DNA of 64,000 nt from DASUXY01 sp035301985 (GTDB taxonomy: Bacteria; Bacillota; Bacilli; Bacillales; Amphibacillaceae). Shown here piece by piece: positions 18,096 to 26,525 of this stretch. The DNA is taken from NCBI GenBank assembly GCA_035301985.1, contig DATGTE010000023.1:124001-188000 (forward strand), given 5' to 3'. A program made the position numbers and the translations under genes. Within the stretch, counting starts at the first letter, position 1, and the number at the start of each line of letters is the position of its first letter. The notes under the pieces are model-generated. The model made no database searches, was not told where the DNA came from, and worked only from the letters and a program-made list of their open reading frames with translations.

Positions 18096-18191
18096 GCTTC
18101 AGTCACTCCATCCTCCAGTATACTCGTACCATTTTAACATACATTTTAATTTATTCACCTTTTTGAAACTTAAAAATGAAAATGATCCTCG

Positions 18192-18449
18192 TTACTCTAC
18201 ATATCGTTTTGGCTCTTGTACATTTTCAACTAAGATGACATCTGCACCAATTGTTACAATTTGCTCCCAATAGATGAGTAACTCATCTGGCTTTCCGAAC
18301 AATCCGCCTTTTTTATCCCGTGAATGCACAATTAAAGCAATAATTCTTCCTTCATCCGGATCAATTTCCAAATCAGAAATATGACCGAGGCGACTGCCGC
18401 TATTGATCACGATAATTTCCTTAATCTGTAACTCAGAAAGCTTGATCAT
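18192..18449 (-). CDS. ylmC: PRC-barrel protein, YlmC/YmxH family
   Basis: This 85-residue protein consists of a single PRC-barrel-like domain (MIKLSELQIKEIIVINSG, GRIIALIVHSRD, LIYWEQIVTIGADVILVE). The family occurs beside sporulation and division genes in Bacilli, and its molecular function is unknown. It is the first gene of the ylmC-divIVA group and follows sigG, as in B. subtilis. A terminator at 18517-18545 separates it from sigG. Confidence 0.88.
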   Translation of the reverse strand: MIKLSELQIKEIIVINSGSRLGHISDLEIDPDEGRIIALIVHSRDKKGGLFGKPDELLIYWEQIVTIGADVILVENVQEPKRYVE

Positions 18450-18516
18450 CTCTGATTCACCACCTTCTGTACATCTATATGCTATTAAACCGTAATATTT
18501 TCATATGAAAAGACAA

Positions 18517-18545
18517 TAAAAAAGGAAGAGTCAACTGACTCCTCC
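18517..18545 (-). terminator. Intrinsic terminator of sigG
   Basis: The minus-strand stem GGAGGAGTCA/TGACTCTTCC (18545-18524) has a 2-base loop and is followed by TTTTTTATTG. It lies 20 bases past the sigG stop codon. Confidence 0.8.
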
Positions 18546-18565
18546 CGTTGATTATATCTACTTGT

Positions 18566-19345
18566 TTATTCAAACATTTCTTTATTCATTTGCTGAATGG
18601 CTGCTTTTTCTAAACGAGACACTTGAGCTTGGGAAATACCAATTTCTTCTGCGACCTCCATTTGTGTTTTCCCTTGAAAAAACCGCTTGTTCAAAATGAG
18701 TTTTTCGCGCTCATTCAATTGGTGCATTCCTTCCTTTAAAGAAAGTTTGTCCACCCATGAGTCATCTTTTTCCTTATCATCACTAATTTGGTCCATTACG
18801 TAAATCGGATCTCCGCCATCGTTGTAAATCGGCTCAAATAAAGATACGGGATCCTGAATCGCATCTAGGGCAAAGACGATTTCCGAGTACGGTATACCCA
18901 TTTCTTCAGCTATTTCTGTTGGGGTTGGCTCCTTCGATGTTTTATTCGTCAATTTTTCTCGTACTTGAAGTGCTTTATATGCGGTATCCCGTAGTGAGCG
19001 TGATACACGAATGGGATTGTTGTCACGTAAGTATCTTCTAATCTCACCGATGATCATCGGCACGGCATACGTAGAAAAGCGAACATTATGGCTTAAGTCA
19101 AAGTTATCAATTGATTTCATCAGTCCAATGCAGCCAACTTGAAATAAATCATCTCCATATTCTCCTCGGTTATTGAAACGCTGTATAACGCTAAGTACTA
19201 AACGTAAATTCCCATTGATCAACTCCTCACGAGCTGAGCGATTTCCATTTTGCATACTTACGAATAGCTTCCGCATTTCTTCGTTTTTTAATACAGGTAA
19301 TTTTGCTGTATCTACTCCACATATGACTACTTTATGTCTGCTCAT
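18566..19345 (-). CDS. sigG: Late forespore sigma factor SigG
   Basis: This 259-residue sigma-70 family factor directs late forespore genes. The N-terminus MSRHKVVICGVDTAKLPVLK is the SigG-specific box that binds anti-sigma factors. Region 2 (GNLRLVLSVIQRFNNRGEYGDDLFQVGCIGLMK) and region 4 (KLILNKRFFQGKTQMEVAEEIGISQAQVSRLEKAA) are complete. The ATG at 19345 follows GGGAGGG and matches B. subtilis SigG. A sigma-F/G-type promoter candidate lies at 19381-19410, so besides readthrough from sigE it has its own forespore promoter. Confidence 0.97.
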   Translation of the reverse strand: MSRHKVVICGVDTAKLPVLKNEEMRKLFVSMQNGNRSAREELINGNLRLVLSVIQRFNNRGEYGDDLFQVGCIGLMKSIDNFDLSHNVRFSTYAVPMIIGEIRRYLRDNNPIRVSRSLRDTAYKALQVREKLTNKTSKEPTPTEIAEEMGIPYSEIVFALDAIQDPVSLFEPIYNDGGDPIYVMDQISDDKEKDDSWVDKLSLKEGMHQLNEREKLILNKRFFQGKTQMEVAEEIGISQAQVSRLEKAAIQQMNKEMFE

Positions 19346-19380
19346 TGTGTACCCTCCCAGTTGGAGATGCTGTTCAAGGA

Positions 19381-19410
19381 CAGTATCTCCTCCTAGAAAG
19401 GTTTTTATGC
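19381..19410 (-). promoter_or_regulatory. Candidate sigma-F/sigma-G promoter of sigG
   Basis: The minus strand has GCATA (19410-19406), a 15-bp spacer, and GGAGATACTG (19390-19381). This fits the forespore consensus GYATA-15-GGnnAnAnTw except for the last base. It lies upstream of the sigG RBS, where B. subtilis has its sigma-F-dependent sigG promoter. Confidence 0.55.
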
Positions 19411-19467
19411 AAAAGGAATGGGCTCGCAAATGATACTAAAGGACTGACATCATCGACCAGACAACAC

Positions 19468-20187
19468 TTAAACCATTTTATTAAATTCTTTTTTTAATCG
19501 TTTGATAATTTTCTTTTCTAAACGTGAAATATAAGACTGTGAAATTCCTAGCAAGTCGGCTACATCTTTTTGCGTTTTTTCTTTTTCTCCGACCAATCCA
19601 AAGCGCAGTTCCATGATTTTTTTTTCACGATCATTCAGTTGATTTAAAGCATTTTTTAATAAATGTTTATCTACTTTTTTCTCCAAGTCTTTGGTGATGA
19701 TATCTTCATCCGTTCCCAATACATCGGACAGCAATAATTCATTACCATCCCAATCAATATTCAATGGTTCGTCAAAAGAAATTTCTGATTTTATTTTATT
19801 GTTACGCCGTAAATACATGAGTATTTCATTTTCTATACAACGTGAGGCATACGTAGCCAGTTTAATTTTTCGCTCAGGATTGAATGTGTTAACTGCTTTT
19901 ATTAAGCCGATTGTACCGATGCTAATTAAATCCTCTATGTTGATTCCTGTATTTTCAAATTTTCTAGCAATATACACAACCAAGCGTAAATTACGCTCGA
20001 TTAATACAGCACGAGCAGATTGATCGCCTTCGGTGAGCAATTCTAACAATTCTTTTTCCTCATCTTTTGATAATGGTGGAGGAAGTGCTTCACGTCCACC
20101 GATATAATAAATTTCATCTGATTTCATACCTAGCTTTATCAAAATCTTATACCACAATAAGCGTAAACGTAACTTCATTCGTCTCAA
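19468..20187 (-). CDS. sigE: Mother-cell sigma factor precursor pro-SigE
   Basis: This 239-residue sigma-70 factor for early mother-cell transcription is made as an inactive precursor. The N-terminal pro-sequence (about residues 1-27, MRRMKLRLRLLWYKILIKLG) is a basic amphipathic helix removed by SpoIIGA. The YYIGGREALPPPLSKDEE motif follows, then regions 2 and 4 (NLRLVVYIARKFENTGINIEDLISIG; ELRFGLVGEKEKTQKDVADLLGISQSYISRLEKK). The predicted start is TTG at 20187, which gives the same length as B. subtilis SigE; an ATG three codons later is possible. It lies 22 bases after spoIIGA, forming the spoIIG operon. Confidence 0.96.
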   Translation of the reverse strand: MRRMKLRLRLLWYKILIKLGMKSDEIYYIGGREALPPPLSKDEEKELLELLTEGDQSARAVLIERNLRLVVYIARKFENTGINIEDLISIGTIGLIKAVNTFNPERKIKLATYASRCIENEILMYLRRNNKIKSEISFDEPLNIDWDGNELLLSDVLGTDEDIITKDLEKKVDKHLLKNALNQLNDREKKIMELRFGLVGEKEKTQKDVADLLGISQSYISRLEKKIIKRLKKEFNKMV

Positions 20188-20209
20188 TTTCCTTCTCTCC
20201 TTTTCTAAT

Positions 20210-21130
20210 CTATGCTGTATGAATAGCAGCCAATTTAATAATTTGTGGGTGCAGTAAACAATGATATGTGTTGTCTTTCGTCAAACGTGCAAACTGAACA
20301 CCGATTAAGACTTTATGCGTAACAATTTTATCGCCTTTATAGTCAATCGTTAATTGTTCAGGGCGCAATGTTAACAAAAAACCACTTTTTCCTTCTACAC
20401 CGTAAAAAGGTACAAGTTGAATATGACGCTCCCATCCGGTCGGTAATTGATCAAGATCAAGACTTTCAAATGCATCTTTTAATAATGACCAGTCGCTTTG
20501 TGAAAACCATTGTTGTAAAAAAACTTCATCGCATAGAATGACCGGGCTTTTCGATAATGGGTCAATCAGTTGATTGCCACTATCGATATAACCATCTGTA
20601 GAAAAACATTGATCTTTCATACAAATCGTTACCGGACACAGTTGATCATAACGAATTTTTTCAACAACATGCTTGTCCATACGTATTTTGGTAAACAACC
20701 AAGCAATCGGAAATCCGATGATGACAAAATACCAACTGATCGGATCCCCATAACCATGATGAAAAGTAAGAAAATGACTTGAAGAAGCGCCGATTGGTTC
20801 GGCAAGTAGAAAATGTGCTGCGATTAATCCACCCCCTATAGCAAAAGAAATAAAATAAAATAGGAACAACAATTTAATCGTCCGCTGAATCGAATAAAAA
20901 CGGAACGTACAGATAATGATAAGTAGAGAATAGAACAACTTTCCCCAAATACTCGTCCAGAATGAATGGGGAAAATAGATTGAAAGCGGAACGAGTAGCG
21001 AAGCGATGAAAGCACCAAAAAATATTCTCGTTTTACGCGTTCTCTCACGTGCCAATGCTTGTGTCAATAAAAGTAACATCATATCTAATAGTAAATTGAG
21101 GATCCATACAGCATCGAGATAAATGGTCAA
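20210..21130 (-). CDS. spoIIGA: Pro-sigma-E processing aspartic protease SpoIIGA
   Basis: This 306-residue sporulation protease has five N-terminal membrane segments (residues about 5-150) and a cytoplasmic aspartic-protease-like domain. The catalytic motif DGYIDSGNQLIDPLSKSPV, near residue 185, is the expected D-S/T-G active site. It is activated by forespore SpoIIR and cleaves pro-SigE encoded by the next gene. The promoter at 21272-21304 has the Spo0A-type architecture. Confidence 0.94.
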   Translation of the reverse strand: MTIYLDAVWILNLLLDMMLLLLTQALARERTRKTRIFFGAFIASLLVPLSIYFPHSFWTSIWGKLFYSLLIIICTFRFYSIQRTIKLLFLFYFISFAIGGGLIAAHFLLAEPIGASSSHFLTFHHGYGDPISWYFVIIGFPIAWLFTKIRMDKHVVEKIRYDQLCPVTICMKDQCFSTDGYIDSGNQLIDPLSKSPVILCDEVFLQQWFSQSDWSLLKDAFESLDLDQLPTGWERHIQLVPFYGVEGKSGFLLTLRPEQLTIDYKGDKIVTHKVLIGVQFARLTKDNTYHCLLHPQIIKLAAIHTA

Positions 21131-21271
21131 CGTCCACCGCCCTTTCTGAACATCAGTATCGAAGCATATCAGTTATAAGTTACTCAGCTCAGATCAAAAA
21201 GTCCGAGACGTGTGGTGCAACGGTAAGAATTTAAAATCACATAACAAAATATCGTTCGTAAACCTACAAAG

Positions 21272-21359
21272 AGTATAGCTTACTTGCTGAGCAAAGTCTG
21301 TCAAATCTTGTATGCATAATCGAACTAATTTCAACGAGTTATTAGAAGATTTGTCGGAG
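21272..21359 (-). promoter_or_regulatory. Spo0A-activated spoIIG promoter
   Basis: On the minus strand TTGACA (21304-21299) and TATACT (21277-21272) are near-consensus sigma-A elements but 21 bp apart instead of 17. Over-long spacing with good hexamers is the hallmark of the B. subtilis spoIIG promoter, which needs phosphorylated Spo0A. Upstream, the other strand has TTTGTCGGAG (21350-21359), close to the 0A box core TGTCGAA. The gap 21131-21271 holds the spoIIGA leader and no gene. Confidence 0.7.
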
Positions 21360-21453
21360 TTCAATATGTAACCATTTACGAGTATGATAAGGGGGGAAAT
21401 GAGAAGCAATCAGTAGATTTCACTTTGTTTCGCACAAATCTTTTATAAACAAA

Positions 21454-21489
21454 AGAAAAAACAACCCCTCGATTTAACGGAGAGGTTGT
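21454..21489 (-). terminator. Second terminator downstream of ftsZ
   Basis: The minus-strand hairpin ACAACCTCTC/GAGGGGTTGT (21489-21461) is followed by TTTTTTC. It is in tandem with the terminator at 21507-21552 and isolates the spoIIG promoter from the division operon. Confidence 0.75.
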
Positions 21490-21506
21490 CATTGACACGG
21501 ATAAAT

Positions 21507-21552
21507 AAAAAAACAAACGATCGTTTATTTAAAGCGAATCGTTTGTTTTTTT
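21507..21552 (-). terminator. First terminator downstream of ftsZ
   Basis: An 11-bp stem AAACAAACGAT/ATCGTTTGTTT (21511-21548) is flanked by A and T runs on both sides, so it can act in either direction. It lies 18 bases past the ftsZ stop codon. Confidence 0.75.
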
Positions 21553-21569
21553 ATGGTTGTGTTCATTGA

Positions 21570-22697
21570 CTAACGGTTTCGATATCGGTTGCGGTTTCTC
21601 AAAAAGGCTGGGATATCGAGAGTGTCTTCATCTTCTGGTGGACGATTTGATACGACAGGTTCATTCGCATCCTCTTTTTCTTTGCTAGCCGCATGTTGAC
21701 GTTTGATGGATTGTCGTTTATTCGGTTGTTCATTCGTCTTTTTTGACTCATCAAATCCTGTAGCAATTACAGTGACGACAATTTCATCTTTCAAATTCTC
21801 GTTGATGACAGAACCAAAAATGACGTTAACTTCTTCATCGGCTGCAGAAGTGACGAGATCTGCCGCTTCTTGGACTTCAAACAAGCTTAAGTTCGTACCA
21901 CCCGTAATGTTCATCAAAATACCGTGGGCACCATCGATGGAAGTTTCCAATAAGGGAGAAGAAATTGCTTTTTTAGCAGCTTCTGTAGCTCTATTTTCAC
22001 CTGTAGCTACACCAATTCCCATTAAAGCAGAACCTTTATCAAACATGATTGTCTTCACATCGGCAAAATCAACGTTGATGAGGCCTGGTTTAGCAATTAG
22101 GTCCGAAATCCCTTGTACACCTTGTCTTAGAACATTGTCAGCTTCACGAAATGCTTCAAGCATCGGTGTGTTTTTATCAACAATTTCGAGCAAACGGTCG
22201 TTTGGTATAACAATTAATGTATCAACACTATCTTTTAAGGCTTTAATCCCCGATATAGCTTGACTCGCCCTTCTTCTTCCTTCAAAGCTGAAAGGACGCG
22301 TAACGACGCCGACGGTTAAAGCCCCTTGTTCTTTAGAAATTTGGGCGATTGTCGGAGCCGCACCTGTACCCGTTCCACCTCCCATACCTGCGGTTACAAA
22401 GACCATATCTGCACCTTCTAGAGATTCTTCAATTTGTTCTTTACTTTCTTCAGCTGCCTTTTTGCCTACTTCCGGATTGGCACCCGCACCTAAACCACGT
22501 GTAAGCTTTTCCCCAATTTGTAGTTTAAGTTCCGCTTGTGATAGATTCAATGCTTGTGCATCCGTGTTAACAGCTATAAATTCAACACCTTCAACTCCAT
22601 GTTCAATCATCCGATTAACAGCATTATTTCCTCCACCACCAACACCTATTACTTTGATGGTAGCTAGTTGGTCCATCGTCGTATCAAACTCTAACAT
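21570..22697 (-). CDS. ftsZ: Cell division tubulin homologue FtsZ
   Basis: This 375-residue GTPase assembles the Z ring. The tubulin signature GMGGGTGTGAAP, the N-terminal VIGVGGGGNNAVNRM and the GTPase T7 region are visible. After about residue 315 there is a Lys/Gln-rich variable linker. The C-terminal anchor peptide LDIPAFLRNRNRYRNR binds FtsA and, where present, SepF and ZapA-type partners. The ATG at 22697 follows GGGAGG. It is the last gene of the dcw cluster, and two tandem terminators follow it. Confidence 0.97.
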   Translation of the reverse strand: MLEFDTTMDQLATIKVIGVGGGGNNAVNRMIEHGVEGVEFIAVNTDAQALNLSQAELKLQIGEKLTRGLGAGANPEVGKKAAEESKEQIEESLEGADMVFVTAGMGGGTGTGAAPTIAQISKEQGALTVGVVTRPFSFEGRRRASQAISGIKALKDSVDTLIVIPNDRLLEIVDKNTPMLEAFREADNVLRQGVQGISDLIAKPGLINVDFADVKTIMFDKGSALMGIGVATGENRATEAAKKAISSPLLETSIDGAHGILMNITGGTNLSLFEVQEAADLVTSAADEEVNVIFGSVINENLKDEIVVTVIATGFDESKKTNEQPNKRQSIKRQHAASKEKEDANEPVVSNRPPEDEDTLDIPAFLRNRNRYRNR

Positions 22698-22772
22698 ATT
22701 CGTTCCTCCCAATAAGCAAAATCATATAAGAGCTTTAGAAACCATATTCCAAGCAATTGCACTTCAGACATT

Positions 22773-24056
22773 TTAATCAAAAAAGAATTTAAAGAAATTA
22801 GCAATTCCCGATTCTTTTTTCTTTTTCTTTTTCGGTTCACTCGATTGTGATTGATGTTTTTTTCGGCTAGGATTTTCTTCTTGAGATGAATCCATTTTAA
22901 CAGATGGATAAAATTCTTTTCCTTGAATCTTTGCGTTGTGATAAGCAAATTGCAAAATTCCTACCCCAGCAGTAAATTGAGGTTCTCTGACGCCTATATA
23001 ATCAGGTATTGCAATGCGTACATTCGCTTGAAACAAATCTTGGGCAAGTTCCAACACACCAGGCATTTTCATCGTACCACCCGTTAAAACATAGCCACCT
23101 GGTAAATCATAGAAGCCCATCCTTCTTATTTCTTTTTCAGCAAATGCATAAATTTCTTCTAATCTCGCTTCAATCATATCAGAGATTTGTAATTGGTTAT
23201 ATGTTTGGGTTGAATCACTACCGATGATTGTCGCTTGAAAAGTTTCGCTTTCATCAGCAGCATCATAAAAGGCATGTCCATGATTAACTTTAATATTTTC
23301 TGCTTCAACGGTTGTCGTTCTCAATCCGATTGATAAATCTTTTGTAATGTTATCTCCACCTAGGGGAACAACACTCGTTGCTGCGAGATGATCATTAGCA
23401 AAGACGGAAACTGTCGTGCAGCCGCCACCTACGTCAATCAGTGCGACGCCGAGGTTCTGCTCGTCTTTCGACAAAGCGATGGATCCTGCTGCGAGCGGTT
23501 GTAAACAAATATCAGCTACGTGTAAATCAGCCCGTTCAACACATTTTAAGATGTTATGTAAGACTGTTTTAGAACAGGTAATAATCGTTCCTTCCATCTC
23601 GAGTCGAACACCAATCATCCCCCTTGGATCACTAATATCATCGAGTCCATCCACAATAAATTGTTTCGGAATGACATCGATGATTTCGCGTTCTGGCGGG
23701 ATCGAAATCACTTGAGCTCCATCGATCACCCGGGCCACATCTTCATCATTGATTTCGCGATTTTCACTTTGAACAGCAACAACTCCATGACAAGGTTGTA
23801 ACTGGATGTGATTGCCATTTATTCCGACTACAACACTATTAATTTCCATACCTACCATGTGCTCAGCTTGTTCTACAGCATTCTGAATAGATTGAACGGT
23901 TTGGTCAATATCAACGATAGCACCTTTTTTCATTCCGGTTGATTTCGCTTCTCCAACACCGATGATGTTCAATGAATCATTCAATACTTCTCCGATAATT
24001 ACTTTAATATACGATGTACCTATATCAAGACTTACAAGTACTTCACTATTGTTCAA
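22773..24056 (-). CDS. ftsA: Cell division protein FtsA
   Basis: This 427-residue actin-like ATPase tethers FtsZ to the membrane. It has the actin-fold phosphate loops (VSLDIGTSYIKVIIGE; GVALIDVGGGCTTVSVF; GGYVLTGGTMKMPGV) and a poly-Lys linker. The C-terminal amphipathic helix ESGIANFFKFFFD is the membrane anchor. The start is TTG at 24056 with GGAGG 9 bases upstream, confirmed by homology to the B. subtilis N-terminus. Because sepF is absent nearby, FtsA may be the main membrane tether for FtsZ in this organism; that is inference. Confidence 0.96.
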   Translation of the reverse strand: MNNSEVLVSLDIGTSYIKVIIGEVLNDSLNIIGVGEAKSTGMKKGAIVDIDQTVQSIQNAVEQAEHMVGMEINSVVVGINGNHIQLQPCHGVVAVQSENREINDEDVARVIDGAQVISIPPEREIIDVIPKQFIVDGLDDISDPRGMIGVRLEMEGTIITCSKTVLHNILKCVERADLHVADICLQPLAAGSIALSKDEQNLGVALIDVGGGCTTVSVFANDHLAATSVVPLGGDNITKDLSIGLRTTTVEAENIKVNHGHAFYDAADESETFQATIIGSDSTQTYNQLQISDMIEARLEEIYAFAEKEIRRMGFYDLPGGYVLTGGTMKMPGVLELAQDLFQANVRIAIPDYIGVREPQFTAGVGILQFAYHNAKIQGKEFYPSVKMDSSQEENPSRKKHQSQSSEPKKKKKKESGIANFFKFFFD

Positions 24057-24301
24057 AGCAAGACACCTCCAGATCAGACGATCTCAAAAACAACTGCCCC
24101 TCTAAAAATATTTACATTTCTTTGTTTATCTCATTATATAAGCCTTTATCTCTTTTTAGAAAAAAGCACCATGCTATCTAAATCTATCATACTTATGCAT
24201 TCTATACATTATCTCATACTTTAAAGAAAATTTCCTTTACAAAAAGAAAACATATGTATCAATTGTATTAAATCTTTCACAAGACTTCAAAAAAATGTCT
24301 A
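24057..24301 (-). promoter_or_regulatory. AT-rich intergenic region upstream of ftsA
   Basis: This 245-base gap holds none of the B. subtilis genes ylxW, ylxX or sbp. A possible sigma-H-like -35 element AAAGGAAAT is present on the minus strand, but the matching -10 element is poor, so no promoter can be assigned firmly. B. subtilis has sigma-H and sigma-A promoters here. Confidence 0.35.
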
Positions 24302-25081
24302 TTATCCCTCAGGTTCTTCATTTTCAAGCTTGTCATGATCAAAAGCTTCAAAGTAAGCACCCACACCGATATGAACAATTCCTTTTTGATCTGTGTCAAG
24401 TTGAGAGATGATCGATGGATAGACAACCATTTTTTTAGCAAATTCACGAATAGCCGTAGATACGACATAACCATCTTTCATATACAACAATATTTTATTT
24501 TTATGATCATCACTAGGATTCCAATGAACCTCTGATACCAATTCAAAGATACTTGTTGGTAGCTCGTCTAATTCTTGTGCCATGCTCTCAATATATTGGT
24601 CCTCTGTAAAATTGACGAGCAATGGAGCATTCGCATCCATATGTTCTTGGTGACGATCCGATAACACTTGGCCGTTTTCTACAACTGGCAAATATAAATT
24701 TTCTTTTTTGATGTAGCCTACAAGTTTATACTCATTAATATGTATTTCTACACTGCGAGGTAATTTCCTTTTCATTTCTACTTCCTTTATAAAAGAATCA
24801 TCCTTAAGTCGATCCATAACTTCACTTTTCTTCATCGTCCATATGTTGGTCTCGCTCGTTAATCCAGATCGTTTAATAATTTCATCATCGGTAACATTCT
24901 GATTTCCCTTAACCGATATCTTGTCAATTTGACTTAAAGGCGATTGCAAATATACGATAATCGATAGTAGAAAGAAAAAAACAGATAGATAAGTTATGAG
25001 TCGGCGATTTCTCTTTTTTCTTCGTTCATGTTTTAATCTTGGAATGCGATCCTCGATCGAAACAACATTTTTTTTACTCAT
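24302..25081 (-). CDS. divIB: Cell division protein DivIB/FtsQ
   Basis: This 259-residue bitopic membrane protein of the divisome core (with FtsL and DivIC) has a basic cytoplasmic N-terminus (RIPRLKHERRKKRNRR) and one membrane segment (about residues 27-46). A POTRA domain begins at ISVKGNQNVTDDEIIKRSG, followed by the FtsQ beta domain. It stands after spoVE and before ftsA; in B. subtilis murG and murB come between spoVE and divIB. A promoter candidate with an extended -10 lies at 25152-25160. Confidence 0.93.
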   Translation of the reverse strand: MSKKNVVSIEDRIPRLKHERRKKRNRRLITYLSVFFFLLSIIVYLQSPLSQIDKISVKGNQNVTDDEIIKRSGLTSETNIWTMKKSEVMDRLKDDSFIKEVEMKRKLPRSVEIHINEYKLVGYIKKENLYLPVVENGQVLSDRHQEHMDANAPLLVNFTEDQYIESMAQELDELPTSIFELVSEVHWNPSDDHKNKILLYMKDGYVVSTAIREFAKKMVVYPSIISQLDTDQKGIVHIGVGAYFEAFDHDKLENEEPEG

Positions 25082-25151
25082 TTCTTTCTTCCTTTGTAAT
25101 AGATTTACAGTTCGAAACAGCTTCTAGGATGTCGCTATTCCTATTATTAAA

Positions 25152-25160
25152 ATTATAACA
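25152..25160 (-). promoter_or_regulatory. Candidate extended -10 promoter for divIB-ftsA-ftsZ
   Basis: TGTTATAAT (25160-25152, minus strand) is a perfect TGnTATAAT extended -10 about 70 bases upstream of divIB. The -35 region is weak, which is common for extended -10 promoters. The surrounding 180-base gap has no gene. Confidence 0.45.
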
Positions 25161-25261
25161 TAATCTATCCGTAAACATATAGTATACAATTACTAGTTTA
25201 CCTGCTTTTATAGTGAAGTAAACATCAAATTTTTTCCAAACACCATCATTCAAATCATCGT

Positions 25262-26371
25262 TTATACTTTCGTATATTTACTGATGTTTAGTAAGATGCC
25301 TACCGAGCATAAAGTTAATGTGAGTGACGAGCCACCGTAACTGAGAAACGGAAGAGTAATTCCCGTTACTGGTATTAACCCGATAACAACACTAATATTA
25401 ATCATCACTTGAATCGTCAACATCGCGACAATACCTAGAGCTAACAATCGTCCATACAAATCCGGAGCCTCAAGGGAAATTTTAATCCCACGCCAAAATA
25501 ATATGAAAAATAATCCAATGACAATCGAGCCACCAATAAACCCTAACTCTTCCGCCAAAATCGCAAAAATAAAATCCGTTTGTGGTTCCGGTAAGTAAAA
25601 ATATTTTTGTAAGCTCTGTCCAAGCCCCATTCCCATTAAACCACCCGGCCCAATCGCATATAATGACTGAATGATTTGAAAACCATCACCAAGTGGATCT
25701 TCCCAAGGATTTAAAAAAGATGTCACACGACTCATCCGATAAGGAGCAGATAAAACAAGAAATACAAATCCGCCAATTCCCAAAACAGCAAGTCCAAAAA
25801 AGTGCGATAAATTTGCTCCCGCTACAAAGATCATCAGCATACATGTTAATACAAGTACAACACCAGTTCCTAAATCGGGTTGCAACATGATCAAGCCAAA
25901 AGCAGTAAAAACTAATAATATCGATGGACCAAATCCTTTTCTAAACGAAGTAATATATTTTTGATTTACAGCTAAAGATGCTGCTAAATAAATAATCAAT
26001 CCAAGTTTCATAAACTCTGAAGGTTGAATACTAAATGCACCAACACCAATCCAACTTTGGGCACCTCCACGAACGATGCCAACTCCGGGAATTAACACGA
26101 GTAACAAGAGTATAAAACAACCTAACAATAGAAACTTAGCATACTTGCCCCATAATGCATATGGAATTGACATAATCAATACCATCGAAACGATCCCGAC
26201 AGTTGAAAAGAGCAGTTGTCGTTTCACGAAAAAAAATGCATCCTCATACTTGTATTCAGCCCAAATATGTGACGAACTGTAAACCATAACGGTCCCAATG
26301 ATAAGCAGTACGATGATAACAACTAATAATGTGTAATCGGGTTTTTCATGATGGTGAGCATATTTTCGCAA
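25262..26371 (-). CDS. spoVE: SEDS-family peptidoglycan polymerase SpoVE
   Basis: This 369-residue membrane protein of the FtsW/RodA/SpoVE glycosyltransferase family has ten membrane segments. Family motifs include SWIGVGAFSIQPSEFMKLGLI (about residue 105), QPDLGTG with the catalytic Asp region, NPWEDPLGDGFQIIQSLYAIGPGG, PEPQTDFIFAILAEELGF and LPFLSYGGSSL. Position between murD and divIB identifies it as SpoVE, which makes spore cortex with SpoVD, rather than the vegetative FtsW; sequence alone does not separate the two with certainty. The start is TTG with AAGGGGTG upstream. Confidence 0.9.
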   Translation of the reverse strand: MRKYAHHHEKPDYTLLVVIIVLLIIGTVMVYSSSHIWAEYKYEDAFFFVKRQLLFSTVGIVSMVLIMSIPYALWGKYAKFLLLGCFILLLLVLIPGVGIVRGGAQSWIGVGAFSIQPSEFMKLGLIIYLAASLAVNQKYITSFRKGFGPSILLVFTAFGLIMLQPDLGTGVVLVLTCMLMIFVAGANLSHFFGLAVLGIGGFVFLVLSAPYRMSRVTSFLNPWEDPLGDGFQIIQSLYAIGPGGLMGMGLGQSLQKYFYLPEPQTDFIFAILAEELGFIGGSIVIGLFFILFWRGIKISLEAPDLYGRLLALGIVAMLTIQVMINISVVIGLIPVTGITLPFLSYGGSSLTLTLCSVGILLNISKYTKV

Positions 26372-26525
26372 TAAAAAACACCCCTTAGCAAACTATCATT
26401 CAGGGGCGTTCGTTATGATACAACTGATCATACGAAGGCTAGTCATTTGACCACAATGAGCGATTTTCGTTACATTTGCAAAAGCTTTTCGTACAATCAG
26501 CTGAATAAGCGACATGTCCAAGCCC

